NCBI GenBank assembly: GCA_002437665.1
Contig: DJQW01000002.1
Location: forward strand, 62,001-126,000
Direction: 5' to 3'
Source of the DNA: Alphaproteobacteria bacterium UBA6376
GTDB lineage: Bacteria; Pseudomonadota; Alphaproteobacteria; Rs-D84
Length of the DNA stretch: 64,000 bases
Below the pieces are notes generated by a model, which worked only from the letters and a program-made list of their open reading frames with translations, did not search any database and had not been told where the DNA came from. Positions 41,211-50,166 of the stretch are shown in pieces. Positions within the stretch are counted from its first letter, which is position 1, and every line of letters starts with the position of its first letter. Made by a program: the position numbers and the translations under genes.

Positions 41211-44200
41211 TTACCCCTCGCCGTTTTCTTTGGTTTGATTTGCCGCATTCATCATTGCGAAATGCGCGATGTACTTTTTCAGTTCACTCTTGTACCGATT
41301 GTTTTCCTTGGCAAATTCAACCAATCTGTCAAAGTTCGGATTTGCCGCGCGCGCCGCGCCAAAACGACTTTCGGTTTTCAAGAAATCTTCCAATGGCGTT
41401 GGATTATCAATATTTGAATCCAGCGTCAACGGATTGCGCCCTGCATCAATCAAGCGTGGATCAAAACGATACAACGGCCATGCACCGGTCTGAACCAACT
41501 GGGTCTGGTGCTGGACACCGTTTTGCAATGCAAATCCATGCGCAATACATGGCGCGTACGCCAGAATTACCGATGGGCCGGGGAAACTTTCGGCCTCGCG
41601 GAATGCGCGAATCGCCTGAACAGGATTCGCCCCCAACGCGATTTGCGCGACATACGCACCCGACATCATCGCCATCATGCCCAAATCTTTCTTGGCGTGT
41701 TCTTTGCCCCCGATGGCAAATTTCATACTGGCGGCAAATGGTGTGGATTTGGATTGCTGGCCACCGGTATTCGAATACCCTTCGGTGTCCAGAACCAAAA
41801 CATTTACGTTTTCACCACTGTGCAAAATATGATCCAACCCGCCATAGCCAATATCGTACGCCCAACCGTCACCGCCAACAATCCATACAGATTTGGTCAC
41901 CATTTCGCCCAGCAAACTTTCCGCCAAGCGGGCACGCGGCCCATCTGTGCCGGCCAATTTTTTGCGCAGCATTTCAACATTCGCGCGCTGGTGCGTGACA
42001 TCGGTTTCGGCAAACATTTCTTCGACATTTGGAATATTCAATTCAAACAGCAGGCCACGCAACGTGTCGCGCTTTTGATTCAATGCCAACCGCATACCCA
42101 AACCGTATTCTGCATTATCTTCGAACAAAGAATTAGACCACGCCGGCCCGCGACCATTCGCGTCGCGTGTCCATGGCGTTGTTGGCAAATTCGCACCATA
42201 AATCGACGAACAACCCGTTGCATTTGCAACCACCATACGGTCACCAAACAGGTGCGCCATCATCTTGACATACGGCGTTTCGCCACAGCCCGCACACGCC
42301 CCCGGAAATTCAAAATAATGTGGCAACAGTTCAACATGCTTTGGAATATTCAAATTCAACTGTTCACGCGCGACATCCGGCAATTTTACAACCGCGTCAA
42401 ACGCACGCTGGTTTTCCGCCGCAACATCGCGCGCCGGTTTCATCGCCAATGCCGCAACCGGACAATTTTTAACGCACACACCGCACCCCGTGCAGTCCGC
42501 CGCCGAAATCGCCAGCGTGTAATACATGTCGGGCCCCAGTTCTGGCGTCTTCATCGGCACAACAATAATGCCCGCCGCACGCGCCGCATCAACCTGTGCG
42601 GCATTCAATGCCTTGATACGAATCGCCGCATGTGGGCACAGCATTGAACATTTTCCACACTGAATACATTTTTCCAAATCGCACGTTGCAACCCGATCGG
42701 ACACCGCACGCTTTTCATACTTTGATGTTCCAACCGGATATTGACCCGCGCCAAATTCACCACCCACACGGAAACGCGATACGGGAATCGCATCGCCACG
42801 CTGCGCCGCCATTTCACCCAACGTACCCGCAATTTCCGCCGGCGCATCCGCCGTCATAGATGGCACAAAATCAGGTGCGAAATTCGACACAGACGACGGC
42901 AATACGTACTGGTGCAAGTACTCGGCTGCCTTGTCTACCGCGGCCCAGTTTGCCTGAACGATTTCCATGCCCTTTTTCTTGTACGTTTTTTCAATCGCAA
43001 CCTTGGCTGATTTTGCCGCAACGGCTGGATCAATAATCTGGGTCAGGTTAAAGAAGTTCAACATGATAAACGTGTTGATACGATTCCCCAATCCCAATTC
43101 CGCCGCCGCACCATTCGCGTCCAAGAAATACACATTCGCGCGCAGGCGCAACAAATGTTCCTGTGTTTCACGTGGCAGATTTGCAAATGCAACATCGGGC
43201 GACATTGACGTGTTTATCATAACCGTACCGCCCGCACGCAGACCGCGGAACACATCAAAGCGTTGCGCAATCATAAAGTTTGAAACACTGATAAAATCGG
43301 CAACTTCTATCAAATACTGACTTTTAATCGGCGCGTCCGAAAAACGAACATGCGACGCAGTCAGCCCGCCCGATTTTTTCGAATCATATACAGCATACGA
43401 CTGTGGATACAGGTCTGAATTTTCACCAACAATTTTCACAATGTTTTTAACCGCACCAACCGTACCATCCGAACCAATACCGTACAGAATTGCGGTCTTG
43501 AAATTTTCCGCCTGAACCGCGAACGCCGGATCTGTTTTCAAGGACAATCCCGACAAATCATCATCAATACCAACCGTGAAATTATGATGCAATGTGTCAC
43601 GCATCAGGTTTTCATACACGGCCTTGACATCACGGGGCTTAAACTCTTTTGATCCCAAGCCATATCGGCCACCAAACACGGCCGCCGCATCACCGACAAC
43701 GGTTTTAACATCTTGGTACAACGGTTCGCCAATCGCACCGGGTTCTTTTGTTCTGTCCAGAACCGCAATGCGACGAGCCGTTTTTGGCAATGCCGCGCGA
43801 AATGCATCGGTCGGGAATGGGCGATACAAATGCACCTTGACCAGACCCAAACCACGTGGCAAGAATGGCAACGTTTCTTCTATCGTTTCGCACGCACTGC
43901 CCATTGCAACAATGACATTTTCGGCATTTGGATCGCCAACATAGTCCACCAAATGATACGCGCGCCCCGTCAATTTTGCGAACTTGTCCATGCATTCCTG
44001 AACAATTTCAGGCGTCGCCGCGTACAGCGGATTGGCGGCCTCGCGTCCCTGAAAGTACACATCGGGATTCTGGGCCGTGCCACGAATCGTTGGCGCATCA
44101 GGCGTCATACCACGCGCACGATTTTCCAAAACCAAATCGTCCGGAATCATTTCACGCAACACATCGTCGCTGATTCTGTCCAAACGGGATTCTTCGTGAC

Positions 44201-44723
44201 TGGTACGGAAACCATCAAAGAAATGCAAGAACGGCACACGTGAACGCAACGTTGCTGCATGCGCGATTGCCGCCATATCAGACGCCTGTTGCACATTATG
44301 GCTGGACAACAACGCGAACCCCGTACTGCGCACAGACATAACGTCACTGTGGTCGCCAAAGATTGACAATGCATGTGTTGCCAGCGCGCGCGCCGCCACA
44401 TGCATAACAAACGGGGTCTGTTCACCGGCGATTTTGTACATATTTGGAATCATCAGCAACAATCCCTGTGACGCGGTAAATGTCGTCGCCAGCGCGCCCA
44501 TCTGCAACGCACCATGCATTGCACCGGCCGCCCCGCCCTCGGACTGCATTTCAATAATCTGTGGAATTGCACCCCATATGTTTTTCTTGTGCTGGAACGA
44601 CCATTCGTCCGCCAATTCGCCCATAGTGCTGCTGGGGGTGATGGGGTAAATCGCGGCAAAGTCCACGCATCTGTATGCGACGTCGGCCGCTGCCCAGTTT
44701 CCATCAACAATTAAATTCGCCAT
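41211..44723 (-). CDS. nifJ: Pyruvate:ferredoxin (flavodoxin) oxidoreductase
   Basis: Oxygen-sensitive TPP/Fe-S enzyme converting pyruvate and CoA to acetyl-CoA and CO2 while reducing ferredoxin or flavodoxin. 1170 residues, typical of the single-chain homodimer. Domain I opens with AAIYPITPSSTMGE. The gamma domain contains IGSDGTVGAVKNIVKIVG. Two [4Fe-4S] clusters are in CIQCGKCSMLCPHAAI and CTGCGVCVKNCPVAAL. The TPP domain has PGACAGCGETPY with a further cysteine in VANATGCSSIYGAN, then WIVGGDGWAYDIGYGGLDH and DTEGYSNTGGQQSKSTP. All cluster cysteines are present. It points to anaerobic energy metabolism. Confidence 0.97.
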   Translation of the reverse strand: MANLIVDGNWAAADVAYRCVDFAAIYPITPSSTMGELADEWSFQHKKNIWGAIPQIIEMQSEGGAAGAMHGALQMGALATTFTASQGLLLMIPNMYKIAGEQTPFVMHVAARALATHALSIFGDHSDVMSVRSTGFALLSSHNVQQASDMAAIAHAATLRSRVPFLHFFDGFRTSHEESRLDRISDDVLREMIPDDLVLENRARGMTPDAPTIRGTAQNPDVYFQGREAANPLYAATPEIVQECMDKFAKLTGRAYHLVDYVGDPNAENVIVAMGSACETIEETLPFLPRGLGLVKVHLYRPFPTDAFRAALPKTARRIAVLDRTKEPGAIGEPLYQDVKTVVGDAAAVFGGRYGLGSKEFKPRDVKAVYENLMRDTLHHNFTVGIDDDLSGLSLKTDPAFAVQAENFKTAILYGIGSDGTVGAVKNIVKIVGENSDLYPQSYAVYDSKKSGGLTASHVRFSDAPIKSQYLIEVADFISVSNFMIAQRFDVFRGLRAGGTVMINTSMSPDVAFANLPRETQEHLLRLRANVYFLDANGAAAELGLGNRINTFIMLNFFNLTQIIDPAVAAKSAKVAIEKTYKKKGMEIVQANWAAVDKAAEYLHQYVLPSSVSNFAPDFVPSMTADAPAEIAGTLGEMAAQRGDAIPVSRFRVGGEFGAGQYPVGTSKYEKRAVSDRVATCDLEKCIQCGKCSMLCPHAAIRIKALNAAQVDAARAAGIIVVPMKTPELGPDMYYTLAISAADCTGCGVCVKNCPVAALAMKPARDVAAENQRAFDAVVKLPDVAREQLNLNIPKHVELLPHYFEFPGACAGCGETPYVKMMAHLFGDRMVVANATGCSSIYGANLPTTPWTRDANGRGPAWSNSLFEDNAEYGLGMRLALNQKRDTLRGLLFELNIPNVEEMFAETDVTHQRANVEMLRKKLAGTDGPRARLAESLLGEMVTKSVWIVGGDGWAYDIGYGGLDHILHSGENVNVLVLDTEGYSNTGGQQSKSTPFAASMKFAIGGKEHAKKDLGMMAMMSGAYVAQIALGANPVQAIRAFREAESFPGPSVILAYAPCIAHGFALQNGVQHQTQLVQTGAWPLYRFDPRLIDAGRNPLTLDSNIDNPTPLEDFLKTESRFGAARAANPNFDRLVEFAKENNRYKSELKKYIAHFAMMNAANQTKENGEG

Positions 44724-44816
44724 GATACCTTTCCCTTGTGTACGTTTTTTGTTTTATTTCTGGCGAAATCATACCGCGATTTTTAATCCAAGGCAAGATT
44801 ATACTTACTTTTAATA

Positions 44817-44845
44817 TTGACAAAATTTACATTTTGTATTATACT
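44817..44845 (+). promoter_or_regulatory. Promoter of the 44882-45382 gene
   Basis: TTGACA at 44817-44822, a 17-base spacer and TATACT at 44840-44845. It predicts a leader of about 30 bases carrying AGAGAGG. Confidence 0.7.
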
Positions 44846-44881
44846 ATGTTCCCCAATATGAAGTTCAGAGAGGTATCGATT

Positions 44882-45382
44882 ATGAAAAACGGAAATATTA
44901 TAGAGATTTGCCCAGGGGCATTTTTGGACATGGCGGTTGCCAGTATTCAACCCGCCAAAACGGTGAACCCACTCGCGCGCCATGACAATTTTGTCCGTGG
45001 CACTGACATTTATATGTTGGATTCATTTGCCAGCAAAACAAAAATGAAAAACGCCGCATTCGTACGTCGTATCAAAGACGCCATCACAGAGGCGCGTGAC
45101 ATTTTAAGTGGTGGGTTTATGGACGTAATTCCAACAAATTGGAAAATTGCACGCGATTGGAATCGCCCACGCATCGACGTCTATGTAAATTGCCCAGATG
45201 CCACATTGTCCGACAATGCGCGCGCGGCATTGGCCGAATTGGCACGCGCGGCCGCCGCAGGCGTAAAAATCACAGCGCACATCACCGGCAACCAGACCGG
45301 CGCGATTGCACGCGCATTATTGGCGATGGAACAATTCAGTGCCGACCGCACATTCCGCAACACAACAACAAAACAGCGGTAA
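44882..45382 (+). CDS. Protein of unknown function
   Basis: A 166-residue soluble protein without signal peptide. The N-terminus (MKNGNIIEICPGAFLDMAV) is followed by a basic helical region (NAAFVRRIKDAITEARDIL), a strand RIDVYVNCPDATL and an alanine-rich helix (RAALAELARAAAAGVKITAHI). The C-terminus is basic. No family recognised. AGAGAGG lies 8 bases before the ATG; upstream in-frame ATGs at 44858 and earlier have poorer context, and 44738 would precede the promoter. It is divergent from nifJ and ends at a bidirectional terminator. Confidence 0.6.
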   Translation: MKNGNIIEICPGAFLDMAVASIQPAKTVNPLARHDNFVRGTDIYMLDSFASKTKMKNAAFVRRIKDAITEARDILSGGFMDVIPTNWKIARDWNRPRIDVYVNCPDATLSDNARAALAELARAAAAGVKITAHITGNQTGAIARALLAMEQFSADRTFRNTTTKQR

Positions 45383-45383
45383 T

Positions 45384-45410
45384 AAAAAACGGGGCAACGC
45401 CCCGTTTTTT
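45384..45410. terminator. Bidirectional terminator
   Basis: AAAAAACGGGGC, a short loop, GCCCCGTTTTTT between the convergent 44882-45382 and ctp genes. Confidence 0.9.
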
Positions 45411-46818
45411 ATTTCTTTTTATTTTCTAACTTTTTCAATGTATCCGTCGCATCCGTGGGCTTTTCATCCGATGTACCGTCACACGTTGCCGCGCGCGTTT
45501 TTAACTTTGACATCGCACGCACCATGTCCATACCGCGTTGCAACTGGTAATCTTGGGCATCTTTTTCTTCATCAGACAATTCAACCTCTTCGTCATCATC
45601 GGACTTCTTGTCTGCTTTCTTTTTTGCATTTTCATTCTTTAATGCGTTTTTGAAAGACGCCTCTGAATACAAACTTTCGCGACGTTCAATGGTTTCAATC
45701 TTGCTCTGCAAAACCTCTACGTCTGGGGTAATCCCCTCGTTCTGGATTGAACGACCGCTGGGGGTGTAATAGCGCGCGATAGTGATATGAATCGCCGTCC
45801 CATCACCCAGTGGTTTCTGCTGCTGCACACTGCCCTTGCCGAAACTCTGTGATCCCATGACCAACGCGCGGCCATTGTCCTGTAATGCGCCCGCGACAAT
45901 TTCAGACGCCGATGCCGACCCGTGGTTTATCAGCACAACGATTGGTTTGCCATTCGTCATATCACCAGATTTCGCCATGGCGCGTTCAATGTCCGCCGCA
46001 TCTTTGCCACGCGTCGACACAATTTCGCCACCATCCAAAACAGCATCCGCAATATCAATCGCCGCCGTCAAATAGCCCCCTGGGTTATTACGCACGTCAA
46101 TCACATAGCCAATGACGTTTTTCTTTTCCAATTTTTCAATCGCATTGCGAAATTCCTTGGCGGTCGTTGCCCCAAAATCAGAAATACGAATATAGCCGAT
46201 TTTTTCGTTCGAATCTTCGTCCGCATCGGCAATCGTCTTGTCATCAAATTTGACCGATTTCACCTTGATAATCGCGCGCTTTAACGTGACATCACGCGCA
46301 TCTTTGCCATCGGACAAAATGGTCAGTTTCACCTTTGTCCCTGGGCGACCTTTCATCTTTTTTACCGCCTGATTCAATGTCATATCAAACACCAATTCGC
46401 CATCAATGCTGGTGATATAATCGCCGGCCTTGATGCCCGCCTTGGCCGCGGGGGTATCATCAATCGGCGAAATAACGCGAATTGCGCCACGGTCACTGGT
46501 AACCTGAATGCCCAAACCGCCAAATTCACCGTACGATTTGTCGTTAAATTCTTTCAAATCGTCCGCCGACAGATACGATGAATGCGGGTCAAGTGCGCCC
46601 AACATACCGTTCATTGCGGCCTCTAACATCTTTTTTTCATCGGCCTCTTCGACGAAACTGTCGCGTGCGACATCGAACACCAGCGCAAACTTTTGCAACT
46701 GTTCATAAATCTGTTCATCCGTCAGGTGTACAACTGGTTCTTCTTTCTTTGCCTTGCCCGCGGCGATGGCCGTCATTGGCACAGATAACGCAACCAAGAC
46801 CAAAAATTTCTTTAACAT
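45409..46818 (-). CDS. ctpA: S41-family C-terminal processing protease (CtpA/Prc type)
   Basis: Periplasmic serine protease with a PDZ domain, 469 residues. A signal peptide (MLKKFLVLVALSVPMTAIAA) is followed by an N-terminal helical domain (MNGMLGALDPHSSYLSAD). The PDZ domain has FGGLGIQVTSDRGAIRVISP and AAKAGIKAGDYITSIDG. The catalytic core has VIDVRNNPGGYLTAAIDIAD, the nucleophile Ser in NHGSASASEIVAGALQD and the Lys in GSQSFGKGSVQQ. The C-terminal tail is charged and extended (KKADKKSDDDEEVELSDEEK). The ATG at 46818 fits the signal peptide; an upstream extension is rejected. Confidence 0.92.
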   Translation of the reverse strand: MLKKFLVLVALSVPMTAIAAGKAKKEEPVVHLTDEQIYEQLQKFALVFDVARDSFVEEADEKKMLEAAMNGMLGALDPHSSYLSADDLKEFNDKSYGEFGGLGIQVTSDRGAIRVISPIDDTPAAKAGIKAGDYITSIDGELVFDMTLNQAVKKMKGRPGTKVKLTILSDGKDARDVTLKRAIIKVKSVKFDDKTIADADEDSNEKIGYIRISDFGATTAKEFRNAIEKLEKKNVIGYVIDVRNNPGGYLTAAIDIADAVLDGGEIVSTRGKDAADIERAMAKSGDMTNGKPIVVLINHGSASASEIVAGALQDNGRALVMGSQSFGKGSVQQQKPLGDGTAIHITIARYYTPSGRSIQNEGITPDVEVLQSKIETIERRESLYSEASFKNALKNENAKKKADKKSDDDEEVELSDEEKDAQDYQLQRGMDMVRAMSKLKTRAATCDGTSDEKPTDATDTLKKLENKKK

Positions 46819-46939
46819 TTTTGCTTTTCCCCTTGCCTTTGATACAACAGGCATACCATAAACCAAAAAGGCCGCACTCGCAACACGATTTTTTGACTTT
46901 TTTGCACAGATTTTGCCCAACCCCCTACGCCGCAAACAC

Positions 46940-46967
46940 TTGACAAAATATTTTTCTGGGCTATATT
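46940..46967 (+). promoter_or_regulatory. Promoter of the Fic-like/kinase operon
   Basis: TTGACA at 46940-46945 and TATATT at 46962-46967 with a 16-base spacer. The leader before the ATG at 46986 is about 11 bases and contains GGGTGA. Confidence 0.65.
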
Positions 46968-46985
46968 ATCAGTACGGGTGATTAC

Positions 46986-47711
46986 ATGACAAAGACACAA
47001 AATTATAAAATTCGTATTGAAGAGAACCGGCAACAGATAACCAACATGTTATCCGGCGCGGACACGCACAAACGGTTGAATAACATCAACTGGCTGCGTC
47101 ACGAATTGTCGTACACCGAACCGCGCACATTGTTTTACGTGCCGTCGCGGGAACAGTTGCCCTATCTGGATTACAACAGTATGAAAAATCTGGGCACGGC
47201 ATACGATTACATCATCGACAACCCCGACACAATTATCGACATTCCTGAAATTTGCAAATTGCACAGTATGTTATGCGCTGGCACGCCGATTCAGGGCGGC
47301 TTGTTCCGCAACACGTCCAAGGTTTTGGAACTGTACGTTGACGGCAACCGCATTCATGCACCCGAAGCGTCGGAAATTCCATCAAAACTGAACGAAATCG
47401 TATTCAGATTCAATGACCGTAACACAAAAACACTGACGCGCGCGTTTAATGCGCATTATGACCTGATTATGTTACAGCCATTTGATGACTTTAACAAACG
47501 CACGGCGCGCCTGATTATGAATTGGTTGCTGATTCAGGGCGGCTATCGTCCCGTTGTATTTAACCAGCATTCGGACAAGCAGAAATACAAAGACGCCATC
47601 GCCGCCAAGGCCGCTGGCAATCACAAAGAATACATACAATATATGTCCGCATGCCTGTTGCGCACACAAAAAGAAATAATCGACCTGTTAAAGAAATCGC
47701 GGGTGCTGTGA
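46986..47711 (+). CDS. Degenerate Fic-domain protein
   Basis: A 241-residue cytoplasmic protein with the Fic fold. Fic enzymes transfer AMP or other groups using the motif HPFxDGNGRxxR. Here the corresponding segment reads LQPFDDFNKRTARL: the catalytic His is Gln and GNGR is FNKR, while the final Arg is kept. The upstream helix (FNAHYDLIM) and downstream MNWLLIQGGYRP match the fold. It is therefore probably inactive as an AMP transferase or uses altered chemistry. No inhibitory-helix motif (S/TxxxE(G/N)) was recognised. The stop overlaps the kinase start (TGATG), which links the two functionally. Confidence 0.72.
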   Translation: MTKTQNYKIRIEENRQQITNMLSGADTHKRLNNINWLRHELSYTEPRTLFYVPSREQLPYLDYNSMKNLGTAYDYIIDNPDTIIDIPEICKLHSMLCAGTPIQGGLFRNTSKVLELYVDGNRIHAPEASEIPSKLNEIVFRFNDRNTKTLTRAFNAHYDLIMLQPFDDFNKRTARLIMNWLLIQGGYRPVVFNQHSDKQKYKDAIAAKAAGNHKEYIQYMSACLLRTQKEIIDLLKKSRVL

Positions 47712-48631
47712 TGGTCAAGATAAAATCATTAAATCATGGTCGGGAAACATATGCGGTGTATTACGGCAAAGATTTCGTGCTGAAACGCCCACTGCCCAAC
47801 ATGGGTCAGGCCGCGATGGACGCATGGTTGGTCAAACAGCATAAAACCCAGACCGCCATTGACCGCATTCGCGCCGTCGGCAACCCACTGTACAACGTGC
47901 CCGAAATGCGATTCATCAACGACGACGAATACCAAATTCTGGAAGAACGCGCCCCGGGACAACCACTGGGCCGCGACCTGTATCGCAAATTATCGCGCCG
48001 CCAGCGTTTTGAAATCATCAACAGTTTGGGCAGTTTTCTGGTCGACATGAACGAATCCATGCCGATTGGCGACACCCAAATGCACAAAATTGCCGAAGAA
48101 TTAAAGTTCAACCGCTTGGACAACTTTATCGAAACCAAGATGTCAAATTGGTTCACCAAAAACGAAGTAATCCAAATGGCGCGCATTCGCGACCAAATCG
48201 GCACATTTGAATACCCAACGCGTATGGCGTGGTCACATTGCGACCTGAACGCGGGCAATGTCTTGTACGACCCCGACACCAGCAAATTATCATTCATTGA
48301 TTTTGCAGAGGCCGGATACCGTTTTATCTATCGCGACATATTCGCGTCGTTACAGATTGAATTAGGCATATTCAAACAGGTCTATGACGTGTACACCAAA
48401 ATGCATGCCAAGAACCTGTGGTCTATGCCCAGCGCAAAGAACGACACCCTGCGCGACATTATGAAATACCGCATTATGGTTGTGTGGCTGAAACGCTTTA
48501 TCAAGGCGGCCGATGACCTGCGCACGACGCCCCAGAACGCCAAGAGCGAGAATAACAATCTGGAAAAACTGGCATTTATGCGCGAACAAATGATAAATTT
48601 CCAAAATCTGGAACGCCAGTTTCAAAAGTAA
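47711..48631 (+). CDS. APH/choline-kinase-fold kinase
   Basis: A 306-residue cytoplasmic protein. N-lobe strands are followed by FVLKRPLP, with the ATP-binding Lys, and a hinge ILEERAPGQPLG. The catalytic loop SHCDLNAGNVLYD has the Asp and Asn required for catalysis. The metal-binding motif is FIDFAEAGYR. Unlike the APH-fold paralogue at 5557-6486, the active site is intact. It is co-translated with the degenerate Fic protein. The substrate is unknown; small-molecule or protein phosphorylation are both possible. It overlaps the Fic stop by one base. Confidence 0.78.
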   Translation: MVKIKSLNHGRETYAVYYGKDFVLKRPLPNMGQAAMDAWLVKQHKTQTAIDRIRAVGNPLYNVPEMRFINDDEYQILEERAPGQPLGRDLYRKLSRRQRFEIINSLGSFLVDMNESMPIGDTQMHKIAEELKFNRLDNFIETKMSNWFTKNEVIQMARIRDQIGTFEYPTRMAWSHCDLNAGNVLYDPDTSKLSFIDFAEAGYRFIYRDIFASLQIELGIFKQVYDVYTKMHAKNLWSMPSAKNDTLRDIMKYRIMVVWLKRFIKAADDLRTTPQNAKSENNNLEKLAFMREQMINFQNLERQFQK

Positions 48632-48632
48632 A

Positions 48633-48833
48633 AGTTCCCCCGCATTGAAAGGGTGGCGCACACCTGTGCGACGGGGTGGTCGAGAAAGCCCGTAATTATA
48701 GATTGAGGTTTTCAGGACAAAAGACCACCTCCCCCTATCGGGTACTCCTCCACAGGAGGAGAACTCAGTCCACAACAAGAACGTAGCAAGTTCCCCTCCG
48801 GTGGAGGGGTGGCGCGAACGCGACGGGGTGGTC
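48633..48833. repeat. Dispersed repeat of about 140 bases (copy 2) with a partial third copy
   Basis: 48633-48781 matches 34826-34966 in blocks (GGGGTGGTCGAGA, CGTAATTATAGAT, GACCACCTCCCC, GGTACTCC, GGAGGAGAACT). 48791-48833 repeats the first part again (GTTCCCCTCCGGTGGAGGGG to GGGGTGGTC). It lies directly after the kinase stop, and no gene is present. Confidence 0.72.
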
Positions 48834-48853
48834 TTTTATTTTGCTCGCGTTGC

Positions 48854-49005
48854 TCGCACTGCTTAGTCCCTATTCCTGCCTGCGCAGGAATGACAAGGGT
48901 GCTTTGTAAAGAAAATACGCAGTCCGCAGGCGACACACGTGCTAGAAACTCTGTCATTGCGAGGAATGAAATGACGAAGCAATCCAGTAAATAAAAAAGT
49001 GCGCC
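48854..49005. repeat. REP-type cluster: half MITE-like end and 51-base element
   Basis: 48854-48896 is the inverted equivalent of one end of the element at 34989 (43 bases, 2 mismatches). 48955-49005 is identical to 35264-35314. The rest of the 48632-49095 gap (up to the envC stop) is unrelated low-complexity sequence (repeated GCTCTCTG near 49025) and holds no gene. Confidence 0.78.
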
Positions 49006-49095
49006 AACGGCGGACACACTCATTGCTCTCTGCTCTCTGCGCTTTGCTCTCTGTCACAGCGTCAGCGGAGACGGTTCACTTTATCACTAATAGTG

Positions 49096-50166
49096 TTATT
49101 CTTCTTTGAACAATCGGGCGGGATCAACCGCGGCATCGCCACGGCGAACCTCCAAATACATTTCTGGCTTGTCGGGATTCATGCGACCAATCGGTTCGCC
49201 CGCCAGAACATCTTGGCCAACCATAACGTCGATATCGCCCAAATTCGTCATAACCGTGTTATACCCATTCTTGTGCGACATAATCACAACACGCCCGAAT
49301 CCGCGAAAACTGTCGGCAAATTTAACCGTGCCGTCCGCCGGCGCAAGCACCAGTGCATCGCCACGCGTGCGAATGCGCCAACCATCTGATTTCAGCCCCA
49401 GTGCGGTCTTTTCGCCAAAGTGCACCACCACGCGGCCGCGCACCGGCTGGTTCAATTTACGATATGAAAAACGTGCATCACCGGACATTTGCGAACTCCC
49501 CACGCCGGCGGACAATTCCGAAATACTTTTTGCGCGCGCCGACAATTCACGCAACTTTTTTTGCAGGGCTGCCTGCTCGCTCTTTAACTGCTCGTTCTGG
49601 GCGGCGCGCGTACGCAACAATTTGTCCAACTGATTCTTTTCCGCGGCGTATTTTTTCGCGGTGCGGTCTAACTTTTCCTTTTCAATCGCGCGCGCATCAC
49701 GGATTTTCGCCAATTCTTGGATTTGCTTGGTGGCGTTTTGAATTTCGTCATCGAATCGCATTGCCGCCCCAGACAACACCGCCGACGTCAAGACATACTC
49801 GCGCATATTGTCGGTATCAAAACTGGGGTGCGATGCCACGAACAATATACTGGCCGCCGCATCAGAAATACGCGTCTGGTTTGCATCCAACGATTTCTGC
49901 AACTTGTCACGCTGGGCATCCAAATCCGCAATTTTGCGCGCGACCGCGCCGCGTTGCTCTTCCAAATTGCTGACCTGTTCACCGGCGCGCACCAGTTTCT
50001 TTTTGGTGGACGCAACCTCGCGCTCCGATGTCTGAACCCGCTGGGTCAGTTTTTTGTTTTGCGCCTTGGTCTGCTCGATCTGGGCATTGATGCGTGACAG
50101 TTCACTGGTGGCGCGCACAGGGCACGTCGCCAATGCAACCATCAAAAACAGCACCAATTTTTTCAT
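49096..50166 (-). CDS. envC: EnvC-like murein hydrolase activator
   Basis: Periplasmic coiled-coil protein with a C-terminal LytM (M23) domain. EnvC activates division amidases instead of cutting peptidoglycan itself. 356 residues: signal peptide MKKLVLFLMVALATCPVRA, long coiled coils at residues 25-100 and 165-215, then the LytM domain (GRVVVHFGEKTALG, LAPADGTVKFAD, GFGRVVIMSHKNGYNTVMTN, VLAGEPIGRM and MYLEVRRGDAAVDPARLF). The usual zinc ligands HxGxD and HxHxE-type residues are absent or altered (MYLEVRR), as in non-enzymatic EnvC. The start overlaps the tyrS stop (TAATG), so the two are co-translated. Confidence 0.87.
   Translation of the reverse strand: MKKLVLFLMVALATCPVRATSELSRINAQIEQTKAQNKKLTQRVQTSEREVASTKKKLVRAGEQVSNLEEQRGAVARKIADLDAQRDKLQKSLDANQTRISDAAASILFVASHPSFDTDNMREYVLTSAVLSGAAMRFDDEIQNATKQIQELAKIRDARAIEKEKLDRTAKKYAAEKNQLDKLLRTRAAQNEQLKSEQAALQKKLRELSARAKSISELSAGVGSSQMSGDARFSYRKLNQPVRGRVVVHFGEKTALGLKSDGWRIRTRGDALVLAPADGTVKFADSFRGFGRVVIMSHKNGYNTVMTNLGDIDVMVGQDVLAGEPIGRMNPDKPEMYLEVRRGDAAVDPARLFKEE

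Noticed and set aside
41069..44714. Plus-strand open frames of up to 379 codons opposite nifJ
   Set aside because: They lack recognisable domains, and the minus-strand frame is a full-length enzyme with all cluster cysteines.
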